Source: Stenotrophomonas lactitubi
Lineage (GTDB): Bacteria; Pseudomonadota; Gammaproteobacteria; Xanthomonadales; Xanthomonadaceae
Direction: 5' to 3'
Length of the DNA: 64,000 nucleotides
Assembly (NCBI RefSeq): GCF_002803515.1
Contig: NZ_PHQX01000001.1
Location: 3,286,001 to 3,350,000, forward strand
Shown here: piece by piece, positions 43,542-54,164 of the stretch
Layout: every line of letters starts with the position of its first letter
Numbering within the stretch: position 1 is the stretch's first letter
Translations under genes and position numbers: made by a program
The notes under the pieces: model-generated
Seen by the model: the letters and a program-made list of their open reading frames with translations, nothing else
Database searches by the model: none
What the model was told of the DNA's origin: nothing

Positions 43542-44213
43542 TCAGAAGCGTTTCAGCATGGTCAGGCCGACCAGCCGCGAAACCACCAGCGCGACATACA
43601 TGACGCCGGAAAACTGCTCCAGCATGACCAGCGCGCGGGCCTGCGGATGCAGTGGTACGACATCACTCAGCCCGACTCCGGACAATAAGCTGAAGCTCAG
43701 ATAAAGCAGTTCCATCCACGTGCGCTGCGCTCCACCCGTGGCGCCCTGGAAACTGCCTGGATACCACTGCTGACATACGGCAAAGCTAAAAGCGAATGCC
43801 CATGCCAACAACGTGAACGTGGCGCCGGCGGCAAACAGCTCGTCGCGGGTCACCTTATGGTCCTGCAGCATGTAAGCGATCAGCGCTCCAGCGGTATAGA
43901 AATACAGCAGGCTTTCCAGCAGTTGTGCAGTGATGCCCAGTGCCGGCCGGTCGAGCAGCGCCGCGGATAGTGAAAACACCACCGCAGGAATGGCCAGCAC
44001 CAGCGCCAGCCAGGTTCCCAGCGGGCTGCGCTGCACCACCCACAGGGCCAGGCCGAGCACGGCCATGCCGAACACGCCTACGGCCGCGCGCCCGGCAGCG
44101 GTTTCGTCCAGCGCCGGGTACAGCAGTACCGACAGCAACTGCGCCCCGAGCAGCCAGGCAGAGGGATGACGGCGGGCGATGGCCAGCCAGCGGGTGGTCA
44201 CGGCAATGGGCAT
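43542..44213 (-). CDS. Ion-channel-like membrane protein (two-pore-domain type)
   Basis: 223 residues, start MPIAVTTRWLAIARRHPSAW. About six hydrophobic helices; the C-terminal pair flanks a pore-loop-like segment ELLYLSFSLLSGVGLSDVVP, where K+ channels read TxGYGD. The filter GVGLSD is relaxed, so selectivity may be lost or altered. After it, ALVMLEQFSGVMYVALVVSRLVG matches the inner helix of this group. The classification as a potassium channel family protein is reasonable; transport activity is not assured. Confidence 0.78.
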   Translation of the reverse strand: MPIAVTTRWLAIARRHPSAWLLGAQLLSVLLYPALDETAAGRAAVGVFGMAVLGLALWVVQRSPLGTWLALVLAIPAVVFSLSAALLDRPALGITAQLLESLLYFYTAGALIAYMLQDHKVTRDELFAAGATFTLLAWAFAFSFAVCQQWYPGSFQGATGGAQRTWMELLYLSFSLLSGVGLSDVVPLHPQARALVMLEQFSGVMYVALVVSRLVGLTMLKRF

Positions 44214-44279
44214 GGTTCCTTGTCCCCGGGGAACGATGGGCCGAGGATAGCGGCATGCCCGTGAGATGGGTGATGGGAT

Positions 44280-44305
44280 GACGCCGGGCATGACCCGGCG
44301 CTGCC
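44280..44305. repeat. REP hairpin between channel and thiC
   Basis: GACGCCGGGCATGACCCGGC with arms GCCGGG/CCCGGC, a single unit of the GCCGGGC family. Confidence 0.75.
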
Positions 44306-44314
44306 CATCTGCGA

Positions 44315-46349
<2,035 letters not shown>

Positions 46350-46394
46350 TGGTGCGCATTAGAACATAGAAACCCCTCGGCCTCCTGGCCGTAC

Positions 46395-46418
46395 ACCCAC
46401 GCCTGGCGTGGATCTACT
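46395..46418. repeat. Diverged SMAG unit
   Basis: CACCCACGCCTGGCGTGGAT with the terminal CTAC, between the divergent thiC and BCCT genes; changed by two or three bases from the common form. Confidence 0.75.
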
Positions 46419-46600
46419 GCACCCGCGTTAACAGAACCGTGACGTCGCATTCAGTAACGTGCACGCGCACCGCACCGTTGCAAGCGGTGCTTTCCCTGCC
46501 GCCATCGCGGCTCCTGTCCGGTGTGCGCACGCTGTCGCCGGCCCACTCCCCGCAAGCTTTTGCTCGCTCCCCTCAATCCCTTGATCGGAGAAGCTCCTTC

Positions 46601-48178
46601 ATGGTGTTTCGCATTTCCATCGCACTGGTGCTTGCCCTGGTGCTGCTGGCCGGCCTCGCGCCCGGCCCCTTCAATACCGTCGTGCAGGCGGCACTGGGCG
46701 ATGTCATCCGCAGCGTCGGCTGGCTGTACCTGCTGGTCGTATTCCTGGCACTGGTATTCCTGATGTACCTGGCGTTCGGCCGCTTCGGCAACCTGCGCAT
46801 CGGCGGCGAAGACGCCGAGCCAGAGTTCTCGCGCGCCAGCTGGATGTCGATGCTGTTCGCTGCCGGCATGGGCATCGGTCTGGTGTTCTGGGGAGCTGCC
46901 GAGCCGATCTCGCACTTCACCAAGCCACCGGAAGGCATTGAACCGCAGAGCATGGACGCCGCGCGTGCATCGATGCGCTATGCGTTCTTCCACTGGGGAC
47001 TGCATCCGTGGGCGATCTACGCGCTGATCGGTCTGGCAATGGCCTGGTTCCAGTTCAACCGCAATGGACGCGGACTGGTCAGCGATATGCTGCAGCCGAT
47101 CATCGGCCGCCACCACCGCGGTTGGATCGGCCGCGTCGTCAACATCGCGGCGGTGGTTGCCACGGCGATCGGCGTGGCGACGACGCTCGGCTTCGGCACC
47201 ATCCAGATCGCTGCGGGTGTGGAGCGCGTGTTCGGCCTGGAGGCTACGGTGCCGGTGCAGATGACCATCATCGCCATTGCGTTCGTGCTGTACATGGCCT
47301 CCACCGCCAGCGGCGTGGAGCGCGGCGTAAAGTGGCTGTCCAACTTCAACCTGGCGTTGGCCGCACTGTTGGCCGCGACCGTGCTGGTGCTGGGGCCGAC
47401 CGGATTCATCTTCGATACCTTCACCACCACGCTGGGCTCCTACCTCAACCAGTTGGTGACCATGAGCCTGCGCATGTCGCCGTTCTCCGGCAGCACATGG
47501 GTGGCCGACTGGACGATTTTCTATTGGGCCTGGTGGATTTCCTGGGCACCGTTCGTGGGCTCATTCATCGCGCGCATCTCGCGGGGCCGCAGCGTGCGCG
47601 AGTTCGTGATCGGTGTGGTGCTGGCGCCGACGCTGCTGGGCTTCTTCTGGTTCGCCGTGTTCGGCGGAACGGCCTTGTGGGCGCAGATCTTCGGCCATGC
47701 CGATCTGGTGCAGGCACTGGGCAATGGCTATGAGACGGTGCTGTTCACCCTGTTCGACAGCCTGCCGGCGTCGCTGATGCTGTCGGCGGTGGCGTTGGTG
47801 CTGCTGATGATCTTCTTCGTGACCTCGGCCGATTCGGCGGTGCTGGTGCTGGCCAGCATGTCCACCGACGAAGCCGGCGATCCGCCGCTGAAGCGCAAGC
47901 TGGCGTGGGGCATCGCGGTAGCGTTGATTGCGGCGGCATTGCTGCTGGCCGGTGGGCTGGACGCGCTGCAGGGAATGATCACGATCGCGGCGTTGCCTTT
48001 CGCTCTGCTGATGGTGCTGGTGATGGTGTCGCTGTACCGGGTGCTGGACCAGGAGTACACGCGGGAGCGCCGGCAAACGCAGCGCCAGCGACGCATGATC
48101 GACGCGTGGATCGCACGCGAGATGGCGGCGCAGGAAGAGACCCAGGCGGAGGCGGCGCGGGCGCAGGATTCGGATTGA
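46601..48178 (+). CDS. BCCT family betaine/choline/carnitine transporter
   Basis: 525 residues, about 12 transmembrane segments. The family signature is in FYWAWWISWAPFVGSFIARISRGRSVREF, and the Trp-rich substrate site region FAAGMGIGLVFWGAAEP and FHWGLHPWAIYAL are present. ATG 46601 (MVFRISIALVLALVLLAG) follows a GATCGGAG site; the frame is open upstream but lacks the family start. Imports quaternary ammonium solutes, probably for osmoprotection; the exact substrate is not shown. The charged C-terminal tail (about 480-525) could be an osmosensor. Confidence 0.94.
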   Translation: MVFRISIALVLALVLLAGLAPGPFNTVVQAALGDVIRSVGWLYLLVVFLALVFLMYLAFGRFGNLRIGGEDAEPEFSRASWMSMLFAAGMGIGLVFWGAAEPISHFTKPPEGIEPQSMDAARASMRYAFFHWGLHPWAIYALIGLAMAWFQFNRNGRGLVSDMLQPIIGRHHRGWIGRVVNIAAVVATAIGVATTLGFGTIQIAAGVERVFGLEATVPVQMTIIAIAFVLYMASTASGVERGVKWLSNFNLALAALLAATVLVLGPTGFIFDTFTTTLGSYLNQLVTMSLRMSPFSGSTWVADWTIFYWAWWISWAPFVGSFIARISRGRSVREFVIGVVLAPTLLGFFWFAVFGGTALWAQIFGHADLVQALGNGYETVLFTLFDSLPASLMLSAVALVLLMIFFVTSADSAVLVLASMSTDEAGDPPLKRKLAWGIAVALIAAALLLAGGLDALQGMITIAALPFALLMVLVMVSLYRVLDQEYTRERRQTQRQRRMIDAWIAREMAAQEETQAEAARAQDSD

Positions 48179-48730
48179 GGGTGTTTTGCAGCCTGCGGCT
48201 GCACTGCTTTTTTCAAGCAAGAGCAAGTTCAGAAGCCAGAGCGGCTCTGGGTTTCTGCTGGTTGGGCGAGGCGGTGTGGGTGGGCAGAACACGCCGTAAA
48301 CCCATCCCTGGGGGCTCGATGGCGCCATCCATGGCGCCAACGGTCCTGTCCACCCACACCGCCCCACCCCCGACAGATTTCCGGTGACGGTTGGTTCTCC
48401 ACGCCATGCGTGGATGAGGTGTATCGGAAAACAAGAAGGGGTCGGATCCGTTTTCCTGCGGAAAACGGATCCGACCCCAACCATCAGCACGCGGCTGTTG
48501 CTGTTGCTGTTGCTTTTGATCTTCTTTTTTCTTCCTGCGGTGGCGGCCGCAGAAAACTGTCAGAGGCCGGGTGGGTGGGCTGGGCGGGGGTGTCAGCCGC
48601 ATGGATGCGGCTGCCAAGCCTACAAGGACGTACTTGCGGCGTCCCCCGAACAGCCTACCCACCCGGCCCAACAAGCTATTCCGCTTCTGAACCCACCGCA
48701 GAGGGGGCTGAGCCCGGTTGCCGGAAAACC
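48179..48730. repeat. Second copy of the composite hairpin repeat, with nested repeats
   Basis: This 552-base spacer between convergent BCCT and ggt genes contains, inverted relative to 781-1254, unit B' (48270-48366, arms GCGGTGTGGGTGGGCAG and CTGTCCACCCACACCGC), a partial SMAG (about 48396-48417), a perfect 19-bp inverted repeat (48438-48478), and unit A' (48565-48668, arms GGCCGGGTGGGTGGGCTG and CAGCCTACCCACCCGGCC). The purine tract GGAAGAAAAAAG next to A' (minus strand) matches the copy near 950. No credible gene within. Confidence 0.87.
48438..48478. repeat. Perfect 19-bp inverted repeat with 3-base loop
   Basis: Left arm GGGGTCGGATCCGTTTTCC, loop TGC, right arm its exact reverse complement. 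A very stable hairpin set into the composite repeat at the position where the copy at 1000 has other sequence, so it looks like an insertion. Confidence 0.92.
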
Positions 48731-50449
48731 TCAATACCCCGCCGCCTGCCCATCCTTGCGACTCTCCGACGCGCCGTAATACACGCCCGTGTCCGGATCA
48801 CGCAGGATCGCCTGGTAGCCGCCGTACGGACCATCGGCAAACACCACGCGGTGCCCCTTGCGCATCAGCGCACGCACTGTCTCGTACGGGAACCCGGTTT
48901 CCAGATTCACCTCACCGCCATCGGTCATCGCCGTCGCCTGCCCGGTCGGTTCGGTCGAGCCCTCGTGCTGGATACGCGGCGCATCGCCGGCTTCCTGCAG
49001 GTTCATGCCGAAGTCCACCAGGTTCATCACGATCTGCGCGTGCCCCTGTGGCTGCATCGCGCCGCCCATCACGCCGAAGCTTGCATACGGCTTACCGCCC
49101 TTGGTGATGAAGGCCGGAATGATGGTCTGGAAGGGGCGCTTGCCCGGTGCGTAGCCATTGGGATGGTTCTTCTGCAGCACGAACATCTCGCCGCGATCCT
49201 GCAGGATGAAGCCAAGCCCCGGCGGCGCCATGCCGCTGCCCATGCCGCGGTAGTTGGACTGGATCAGCGACACCATCATGCCCTCGGCGTCGGCCACGGT
49301 CATGTAGATCGTGTCGCCCTCTTCCAGCTGCTTCGGTGTACCCGGCTGCACTTCCTTCAGCGCCTTGTCCATCGAGATCAGCGCGCGGCGCTGCGCGGCG
49401 TAGTCCTTGGAAATCAGCTTCTGTACCGGTGCCGCCTGGAACGCCATGTCGGCGTAGAAGCGCGCGCGGTCGGCGAACGCCAGCTTCTTTGCCTCCACGA
49501 ACAGGTGCACGTGTTCGGGCGAGCCGAACGGAATCTTCGAGAAGTCGTAGCCTTCCAGCACGTTGAGGATCTGCAGAGCGGCGATGCCCTGGCTGTTCGG
49601 CGGCAGCTCCCACACGTCATAGCCGCGGTAGTTGCTGCTGACCGGCTCAACCCACTCGCCATGATGGTCGGCCATGTCCTGGTAGCTCAGGTAGCCGCCA
49701 TTCTTCTTGAAGTAATCGCCGATGGTGTGGGCGATGTCGCCCTTGTAGAAGGCATCACGCCCCCCGTCGGCAATCTTCTGCAGGGTGTCCGCCAGATTCG
49801 GGTTCTTCCACATCTCGCCCTTGCGCGGGGCGTGGCCGTCGATGGTGAACTGCTCCTTGAAACCCGGATACTGCGACAGCTTCGGTACCGAGCGATCCCA
49901 GTAATAGGCGATCACTTCGGCCACCGGATGCCCTTCGCGCGCATAGCGGATGGCGGGGGCCAGGTTGTCAGCCATCGGCTTGCGGCCGAACCGCTCGTGC
50001 AACGCGAACCAGCCATCTACCGCGCCCGGAACGGATACCGGCAGCGGGCCGGTGGCCGGGATCTCCTTCAGGCCACGACGCTGGAACTCGGCCAGGGTGA
50101 GCGACTTCGGCGAGCGGCCGGAGCCGTTGTAGCCGTAAAGCTTCTGCGTCTTCGGGTCCCACACGATGGCGAACAGGTCGCCGCCGACGCCGTTGCCGGT
50201 GGGTTCCATCAGGCCCAGCGCTGCGTTGGCAGCAATGGCGGCATCGACGGCCGAGCCACCCGCCTTCATCACGTCCAGCGCGATCTGGGTGGCCAGCGGC
50301 TGCGAGGTGGCGGCCATCGCATGCGGGGCGATCACCTCCGAACGGGTGGCGAAGGTGTGGCCGGTAATGCGGTCGGCGGCCTGGGACAGCATGGGCACGG
50401 CAGCCAGCACGGCAGCCGCCAGCAGGGAACGGGCAAGACGTCGGGACAC
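48731..50449 (-). CDS. ggt: Gamma-glutamyltransferase, periplasmic
   Basis: 572 residues from GTG 50449 (VSRRLARSLLAAAVLAAVPM), which places a proper signal peptide at the N-terminus (cleavage near SQA); an in-frame ATG at 50524 would add 25 residues before it. The precursor self-cleaves before the catalytic Thr, here Thr380 in LEEGDTIYMTVADAEG. Other marks are TSQPLATQIALDVMKAGGSA, ANAALGLMEPTGNGVGGDLF and ASFGVMGGAMQPQGHAQIV. Acts on glutathione and gamma-glutamyl compounds in the periplasm. A stand-alone gene. Confidence 0.94.
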   Translation of the reverse strand: MSRRLARSLLAAAVLAAVPMLSQAADRITGHTFATRSEVIAPHAMAATSQPLATQIALDVMKAGGSAVDAAIAANAALGLMEPTGNGVGGDLFAIVWDPKTQKLYGYNGSGRSPKSLTLAEFQRRGLKEIPATGPLPVSVPGAVDGWFALHERFGRKPMADNLAPAIRYAREGHPVAEVIAYYWDRSVPKLSQYPGFKEQFTIDGHAPRKGEMWKNPNLADTLQKIADGGRDAFYKGDIAHTIGDYFKKNGGYLSYQDMADHHGEWVEPVSSNYRGYDVWELPPNSQGIAALQILNVLEGYDFSKIPFGSPEHVHLFVEAKKLAFADRARFYADMAFQAAPVQKLISKDYAAQRRALISMDKALKEVQPGTPKQLEEGDTIYMTVADAEGMMVSLIQSNYRGMGSGMAPPGLGFILQDRGEMFVLQKNHPNGYAPGKRPFQTIIPAFITKGGKPYASFGVMGGAMQPQGHAQIVMNLVDFGMNLQEAGDAPRIQHEGSTEPTGQATAMTDGGEVNLETGFPYETVRALMRKGHRVVFADGPYGGYQAILRDPDTGVYYGASESRKDGQAAGY

Positions 50450-50534
50450 GGTCGAGTTCCGATGGAAGGGTGGTGACCCGATCTTCGCTGCTGCGGCGGC
50501 CAGGGGCCATCGGGCATAGGTCATGGACGACAGT

Positions 50535-50612
50535 CCTTCGGTGGGTGCGGACCTTGGTCCGCACTGCTTTCGGCTTCGATGACTCCGGCGCGGACCAAGG
50601 TCGGCACCTACC
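50535..50612. repeat. GGACC/GGTCC hairpin pair
   Basis: GGTGCGGACCTTGGTCCGCA at about 50542-50561 and GCGGACCAAGGTCGGCACC near 50590-50608 are facing copies of the GACCTTGGTC family seen also at 1003, 6500 and 9757. Between the divergent ggt and ilv genes. Confidence 0.8.
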
Positions 50613-50759
50613 AAGGCGAAATCACCCCGAATCCGCGCAAAAAACCCGTTGAAAAGAGTGAATTCCGGTTCACCGAAACACTTTCAGCGGCAACCATCCT
50701 TGTGCCACAAGCGATTGCACTGCATGCAGCGGAAACTGACAGGAATATCGCTGCGAGGG

Positions 50760-50765
50760 TTGACA
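50760..50765 (+). promoter_or_regulatory. Candidate -35 box of the ilv operon promoter
   Basis: A perfect TTGACA at 50760-50765. At 17-18 bases downstream only a weak -10 (TTTTCT, about 50784-50789) is present, so activator help or another promoter upstream is possible. If used, transcription would start at about 50795, right at the leader-peptide ATG. Confidence 0.45.
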
Positions 50766-50796
50766 GCGCCGAAACGGCTGTGGTTTTCTCGATCAC

Positions 50797-50925
50797 ATGT
50801 TGCATCACAACACGCCACCCCGAACCCACATTGAAGCCGCCGACACCGGCGCCGCCTCGCTGCGTTCGATTCTTGTGCTCGTACTTATTACCCAACCAAC
50901 AGGTGCGGGACGAGCCAGCGTGTAA
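50797..50925 (+). CDS. Branched-chain amino acid operon leader peptide (attenuator)
   Basis: A 42-codon frame, ATG 50797 to TAA 50923-50925, starting MLHHNTPPRTHIEAADTG. Residues 25-31 are Ile-Leu-Val-Leu-Val-Leu-Ile (50869-50889), codons ATT CTT GTG CTC GTA CTT ATT, seven consecutive regulatory codons for exactly the three products of the operon downstream. The end is TQPTGAGRASV. The codons GGT GCG GG at 50902-50909 are the antiterminator partner of the terminator arm at 50954-50961. The layout matches ribosome-mediated attenuation as known for ilv leaders in proteobacteria. Confidence 0.85.
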   Translation: MLHHNTPPRTHIEAADTGAASLRSILVLVLITQPTGAGRASV

Positions 50926-50950
50926 GCAACAAACACACCGGAACTCTTCA

Positions 50951-50981
50951 AAACCCGCACCCGCCAAGGTGCGGGTTTTTT
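50951..50981 (+). terminator. Attenuator terminator of the ilv operon
   Basis: Stem AAACCCGCACC (50951-50961), loop CGCCAA, arm GGTGCGGGTTT (50968-50978) with six Ts from 50976. The arm GGTGCGGG is repeated exactly at 50902-50909 inside the leader peptide, so the left stem arm can pair with either. Stalling of the ribosome on the Ile/Leu/Val run leaves the first copy free and prevents termination. Confidence 0.9.
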
Positions 50982-51013
50982 CATTTCAGGACCTGGTTTC
51001 AGACGCAACCACC

Positions 51014-51115
51014 ATGACCAACGCCCATCGCACAACCCGGACCCGCTGCACCACGAACCCTCGTGGTGGCAGTACCTGTGCGACGCGCGGCGCTGCCCTC
51101 CCCGCTTTTCCCTGA
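51014..51115 (+). other. Thr/Arg-rich 33-codon frame before ilvC
   Basis: Starts [19 protein letters not shown] and ends at TGA 51113-51115, on the edge of the second hairpin. Seven Thr and seven Arg codons in 33. No good ribosome site. It could be a second leader peptide sensing Thr, the precursor of Ile, or chance; translation is not established. Confidence 0.3.
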
Positions 51116-51154
51116 CCGGCCGGTACGTCGATTCGACTGCCGGCCGTCTTTTTT
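51114..51154 (+). terminator. Second terminator-like hairpin immediately before ilvC
   Basis: Arms GACCGGCCGG (51114-51123) and CCGGCCGTC (51140-51148) with an inner GTCG-ATT-CGAC stem and TTTTTT from 51149. It is only 13 bases before the ilvC ribosome site (AAGGA), so it could act on termination or on translation of ilvC. Confidence 0.7.
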
Positions 51155-51180
51155 CTTCCCACCCGCAAGGAACCTCCCCC

Positions 51181-52155
51181 ATGAGCACCAACGAACTGCC
51201 CCAGACCAAGATCGCCGTCATCGGCTACGGCAGCCAGGGTCGCGCGCACGCGCTGAACCTGCGTGAATCCGGCTTCGATGTGGTGGTAGGCCTGCGCCCG
51301 GGCGGCCCCACCGAGGTCAAGGCGCAGGCCGATGGCTTCACCGTGAAGGCACCGGCCGAGGCGGTGAAGGATGCCGATCTGGTCGCGGTGCTGACCCCGG
51401 ACATGGTGCAGAAGAAGCTGTACGAGGACGTGCTGGCACCGAACATGAAGCAGGGCGCGGTGCTGCTGTTCGCGCATGGCTTGAACGTGCACTTCGACAT
51501 GATCAAGCCGCGCGACGACCTGGACGTTGTGCTGGTCGCACCGAAGGGCCCGGGTGCGCTGGTCCGTCGCGAATATGAAATCGGCCGCGGTGTGCCGTGC
51601 ATCTGGGCGGTCTACCAGGACAAGAGCGGCAAGGCCGCCGAGTACGCACTTGCCTATGCCGGCGGCCTGGGTGGCGCACGTGCCAACCTGATCCAGACCA
51701 CCTTCAAGGAAGAAACCGAAACCGATCTGTTCGGTGAGCAGGCGGTGCTGTGCGGCGGCGCTTCGGCGCTGGTGCAGGCGGGCTTCGAGACGCTGGTGGA
51801 AGCCGGTTACCAGCCGGAAATCGCCTACTACGAAGTGCTGCACGAACTGAAGCTGATCGTCGACCTGTTCTACGAAGGCGGCATCTCGCGCATGTTGGAG
51901 TTCATCTCCGAGACCGCGCAGTACGGCGACTACGTCAGCGGCCCGCGGGTGATCGACGCCGGTACCAAGGAGCGCATGAAGGAAGTGCTGAAGGACATCC
52001 AGGACGGCACCTTCACCAAGAACTGGGTGGCCGAGTACGAAGCGGGCCTGCCGAACTACAACAGGTTCAAGCAGGCCGACCTGGAGCATCCGATCGAGAA
52101 GGTAGGCAAGGAACTGCGCGCCAAGATGGTCTGGTTGCAAGGTCAAGCCGCGTAA
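51181..52155 (+). CDS. ilvC: Ketol-acid reductoisomerase
   Basis: 324 residues, class I (short) enzyme. NADPH and Mg-dependent conversion of acetolactate or acetohydroxybutyrate to the dihydroxy acids of valine and isoleucine synthesis. The N-terminal Rossmann loop is [17 protein letters not shown] (residues 11-27); the C-terminal helical domain carries the metal ligands in [15 protein letters not shown] and [22 protein letters not shown]. The first structural gene of the operon, controlled by the attenuator upstream. RBS AAGGAACC. Confidence 0.97.
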   Translation: MSTNELPQTKIAVIGYGSQGRAHALNLRESGFDVVVGLRPGGPTEVKAQADGFTVKAPAEAVKDADLVAVLTPDMVQKKLYEDVLAPNMKQGAVLLFAHGLNVHFDMIKPRDDLDVVLVAPKGPGALVRREYEIGRGVPCIWAVYQDKSGKAAEYALAYAGGLGGARANLIQTTFKEETETDLFGEQAVLCGGASALVQAGFETLVEAGYQPEIAYYEVLHELKLIVDLFYEGGISRMLEFISETAQYGDYVSGPRVIDAGTKERMKEVLKDIQDGTFTKNWVAEYEAGLPNYNRFKQADLEHPIEKVGKELRAKMVWLQGQAA

Positions 52156-52192
52156 CAACGCGGCACCCCCACCCGCTCTGCAAGGTTCCCCC

Positions 52193-53929
52193 ATGAACTC
52201 TCCCACACACCGCAGCGCGCCGCCCAACGGCGCGCGCTGGCTGACCCAGGCGCTGGAGGCCGAGGGTGTCCGTACGCTGTTCGGGTACCCGGGCGGCACC
52301 ATCATGCCGTTCTACGACGCGCTGGTGGATTCGTCGCTGAAGCACATCCTGGTGCGCCATGAGCAGGGCGCAGCACTGGCCGCCAACGGCTTTGCGCGTG
52401 CCAGTGGCCAGGTCGGCGTCTGCGTGGCGACCTCCGGGCCGGGCGCGTCGAACCTGGTCACCGGCATCGCCGATGCGATGCTCGATTCGGTGCCGATGGT
52501 CTGCATCACCGGCCAGGTCGCCACGCCACTGCTGGGCACCGATGCGTTCCAGGAACTGGATGTGTTCGGTTTGACGATGCCGATCGTCAAGCACAGCTGG
52601 CTGGTGCGCAGCGTCGATGATCTGCCGCGCGTGGTGGCCGATGCCTTCCGCATCGCCCGCGAGGGCCGTCCCGGCCCGGCGCTGATCGACCTGCCCAAGG
52701 ATGTGCAGCTGGCCGATGCCAGCCACCTGCCGGCGCATGTGCCGGCCAGCGTGGAACCGCCGCCGGCCGCCGCCGACGCCGCCATCGCCGAAGCCATCGC
52801 CGCACTGGCCGCGGCCGAAAAGCCGGTGGTCTACGCCGGTGGTGGCATCGCCCTGGGCGATGCCGTGCAGGACCTGCGCGCGTTCGTCGAAGCCAGCGCC
52901 ATTCCCACGGTGATGACCCTGCGTGGGCTGGGCGCGCTGCCTCCCCAGCATCCGCAGTCGCTGGGCATGCTGGGCATGCATGGCACCCGCGCCGCGAACA
53001 TGGCCGTGCAGGAAAGCGATCTGCTGCTGGTGCTGGGTGCGCGGTTCGATGATCGGGCAACCGGCAAGCTGGCCGAGTTCGCGCCGTTCGCCCGCGTGGT
53101 GCACATCGATGCCGATGCGTACGAAATCTCCAAGCTGCGCAGCGCCGATGTCGCCGTGCCCGGCAACGTCGGCCACGCCATCCGCGCCCTGCGTGCGGCC
53201 TTCCCCTCCCCCAAGGCCCACCAGGACGCATGGCGCAAGCGCTGCGCACAGCATCGCGATCGCTTCGCCGCACGCTACGACGCACCGGGCCAGCACATCT
53301 ACGCCCCGGCGCTGCTGAAGCGCCTGAGCGAGCTGGCACCAGCCGATACGGTGATCGCCTGCGACGTCGGCCAGCACCAGATGTGGGTGGCGCAGCACTG
53401 CCGCTTCAATCATCCGCGCAACCACCTGACCAGCGGCGCGCTGGGCACGATGGGCTTTGGCCTGCCGGCGGCGATGGGCGCGCAGTTCGCCTGCCCTGAG
53501 CGCACCGTGGTGCTGGTGTCCGGCGATGGCAGCTTCATGATGAACGTGCAGGAGCTGGCGACCATCGCCCGCTGCCGCCTGCCGGTGAAGATCATCCTGC
53601 TGGACAACAGTTCGCTGGGCATGGTGCGGCAGTGGCAGGAACTGTTCTTCGCCGAGCGTTACAGCGAGATCGACCTGTCCGACAACCCGGACTTCGTGGC
53701 CCTGGCCAAGGTGTTCGGCATCGCGGCCACGCGTATCGATGCGCGCGATGACGTCGAAGGTGGCCTGGCCGCATTGCTGGCCGAACCCGGCCCGGCCCTG
53801 CTGCACGTGGCCATCGATGCCCGCGCGAACGTGTGGCCGCTGGTGCCGCCCAATACCGCAAACAGCACCATGCTGGAAAGCAACCCTGCACATGCACGCC
53901 AGGAGATCCCCAATGCAATACCGGCTTGA
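52193..53929 (+). CDS. ilvG: Acetolactate synthase, large subunit
   Basis: 578 residues. ThDP and FAD enzyme making acetolactate and acetohydroxybutyrate. The catalytic Glu is in HEQGAALAANGFARASG (about residue 56), and the ThDP-binding motif is GDGSFMMNVQELATIARCRL...LDNSS. The paired small subunit follows with 17 bases of overlap, and has the IlvM rather than the IlvH/N type, hence the ilvG name. It is 37 bases after ilvC. Confidence 0.95.
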   Translation: MNSPTHRSAPPNGARWLTQALEAEGVRTLFGYPGGTIMPFYDALVDSSLKHILVRHEQGAALAANGFARASGQVGVCVATSGPGASNLVTGIADAMLDSVPMVCITGQVATPLLGTDAFQELDVFGLTMPIVKHSWLVRSVDDLPRVVADAFRIAREGRPGPALIDLPKDVQLADASHLPAHVPASVEPPPAAADAAIAEAIAALAAAEKPVVYAGGGIALGDAVQDLRAFVEASAIPTVMTLRGLGALPPQHPQSLGMLGMHGTRAANMAVQESDLLLVLGARFDDRATGKLAEFAPFARVVHIDADAYEISKLRSADVAVPGNVGHAIRALRAAFPSPKAHQDAWRKRCAQHRDRFAARYDAPGQHIYAPALLKRLSELAPADTVIACDVGQHQMWVAQHCRFNHPRNHLTSGALGTMGFGLPAAMGAQFACPERTVVLVSGDGSFMMNVQELATIARCRLPVKIILLDNSSLGMVRQWQELFFAERYSEIDLSDNPDFVALAKVFGIAATRIDARDDVEGGLAALLAEPGPALLHVAIDARANVWPLVPPNTANSTMLESNPAHARQEIPNAIPA

Positions 53930-54164
53930 CCTGGTGCTGCAACCGGCCGAGGGCGCGCTGCTGCGCGTGATCGGCATGGCCGAACGCCGCGGTTTCGCAC
54001 CGCGCGCGATCACCGGTGCGCCGGTGGCCGCCGATGATGGTCGTTGGCACCTGCAACTGGTGGTGGACAGCCAGCGCCCGCCGGAAACGCTGTGCCGGCA
54101 GATGGAAAAGATCTACGACTGCGTTTCGGTGCAGATGACCGCACTGGAAGGAGTATCCGCATGA
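53913..54164 (+). CDS. ilvM: Acetolactate synthase, small (ACT) subunit
   Basis: 83 residues, a single ACT domain (MQYRLDLVLQPAEGALLRVIGMAERRGFAPRAI), the short IlvM type without the C-terminal domain of IlvN/IlvH. It activates and regulates the large subunit. Start ATG 53913 lies within ilvG and follows AGGAGA. The stop overlaps a 37-codon frame at 54161. Confidence 0.92.
   Translation: MQYRLDLVLQPAEGALLRVIGMAERRGFAPRAITGAPVAADDGRWHLQLVVDSQRPPETLCRQMEKIYDCVSVQMTALEGVSA

Noticed and set aside
48410..50476. Long plus-strand frame opposite ggt
   Set aside because: Shadow frame; begins in repeats and contradicts the intact gamma-glutamyltransferase.
50579..51115. 178-codon frame before ilvC as a protein gene
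   Set aside because: It spans the REP hairpins, promoter and attenuator in one frame without family character; the leader peptide in a different frame and the terminators explain the region better.
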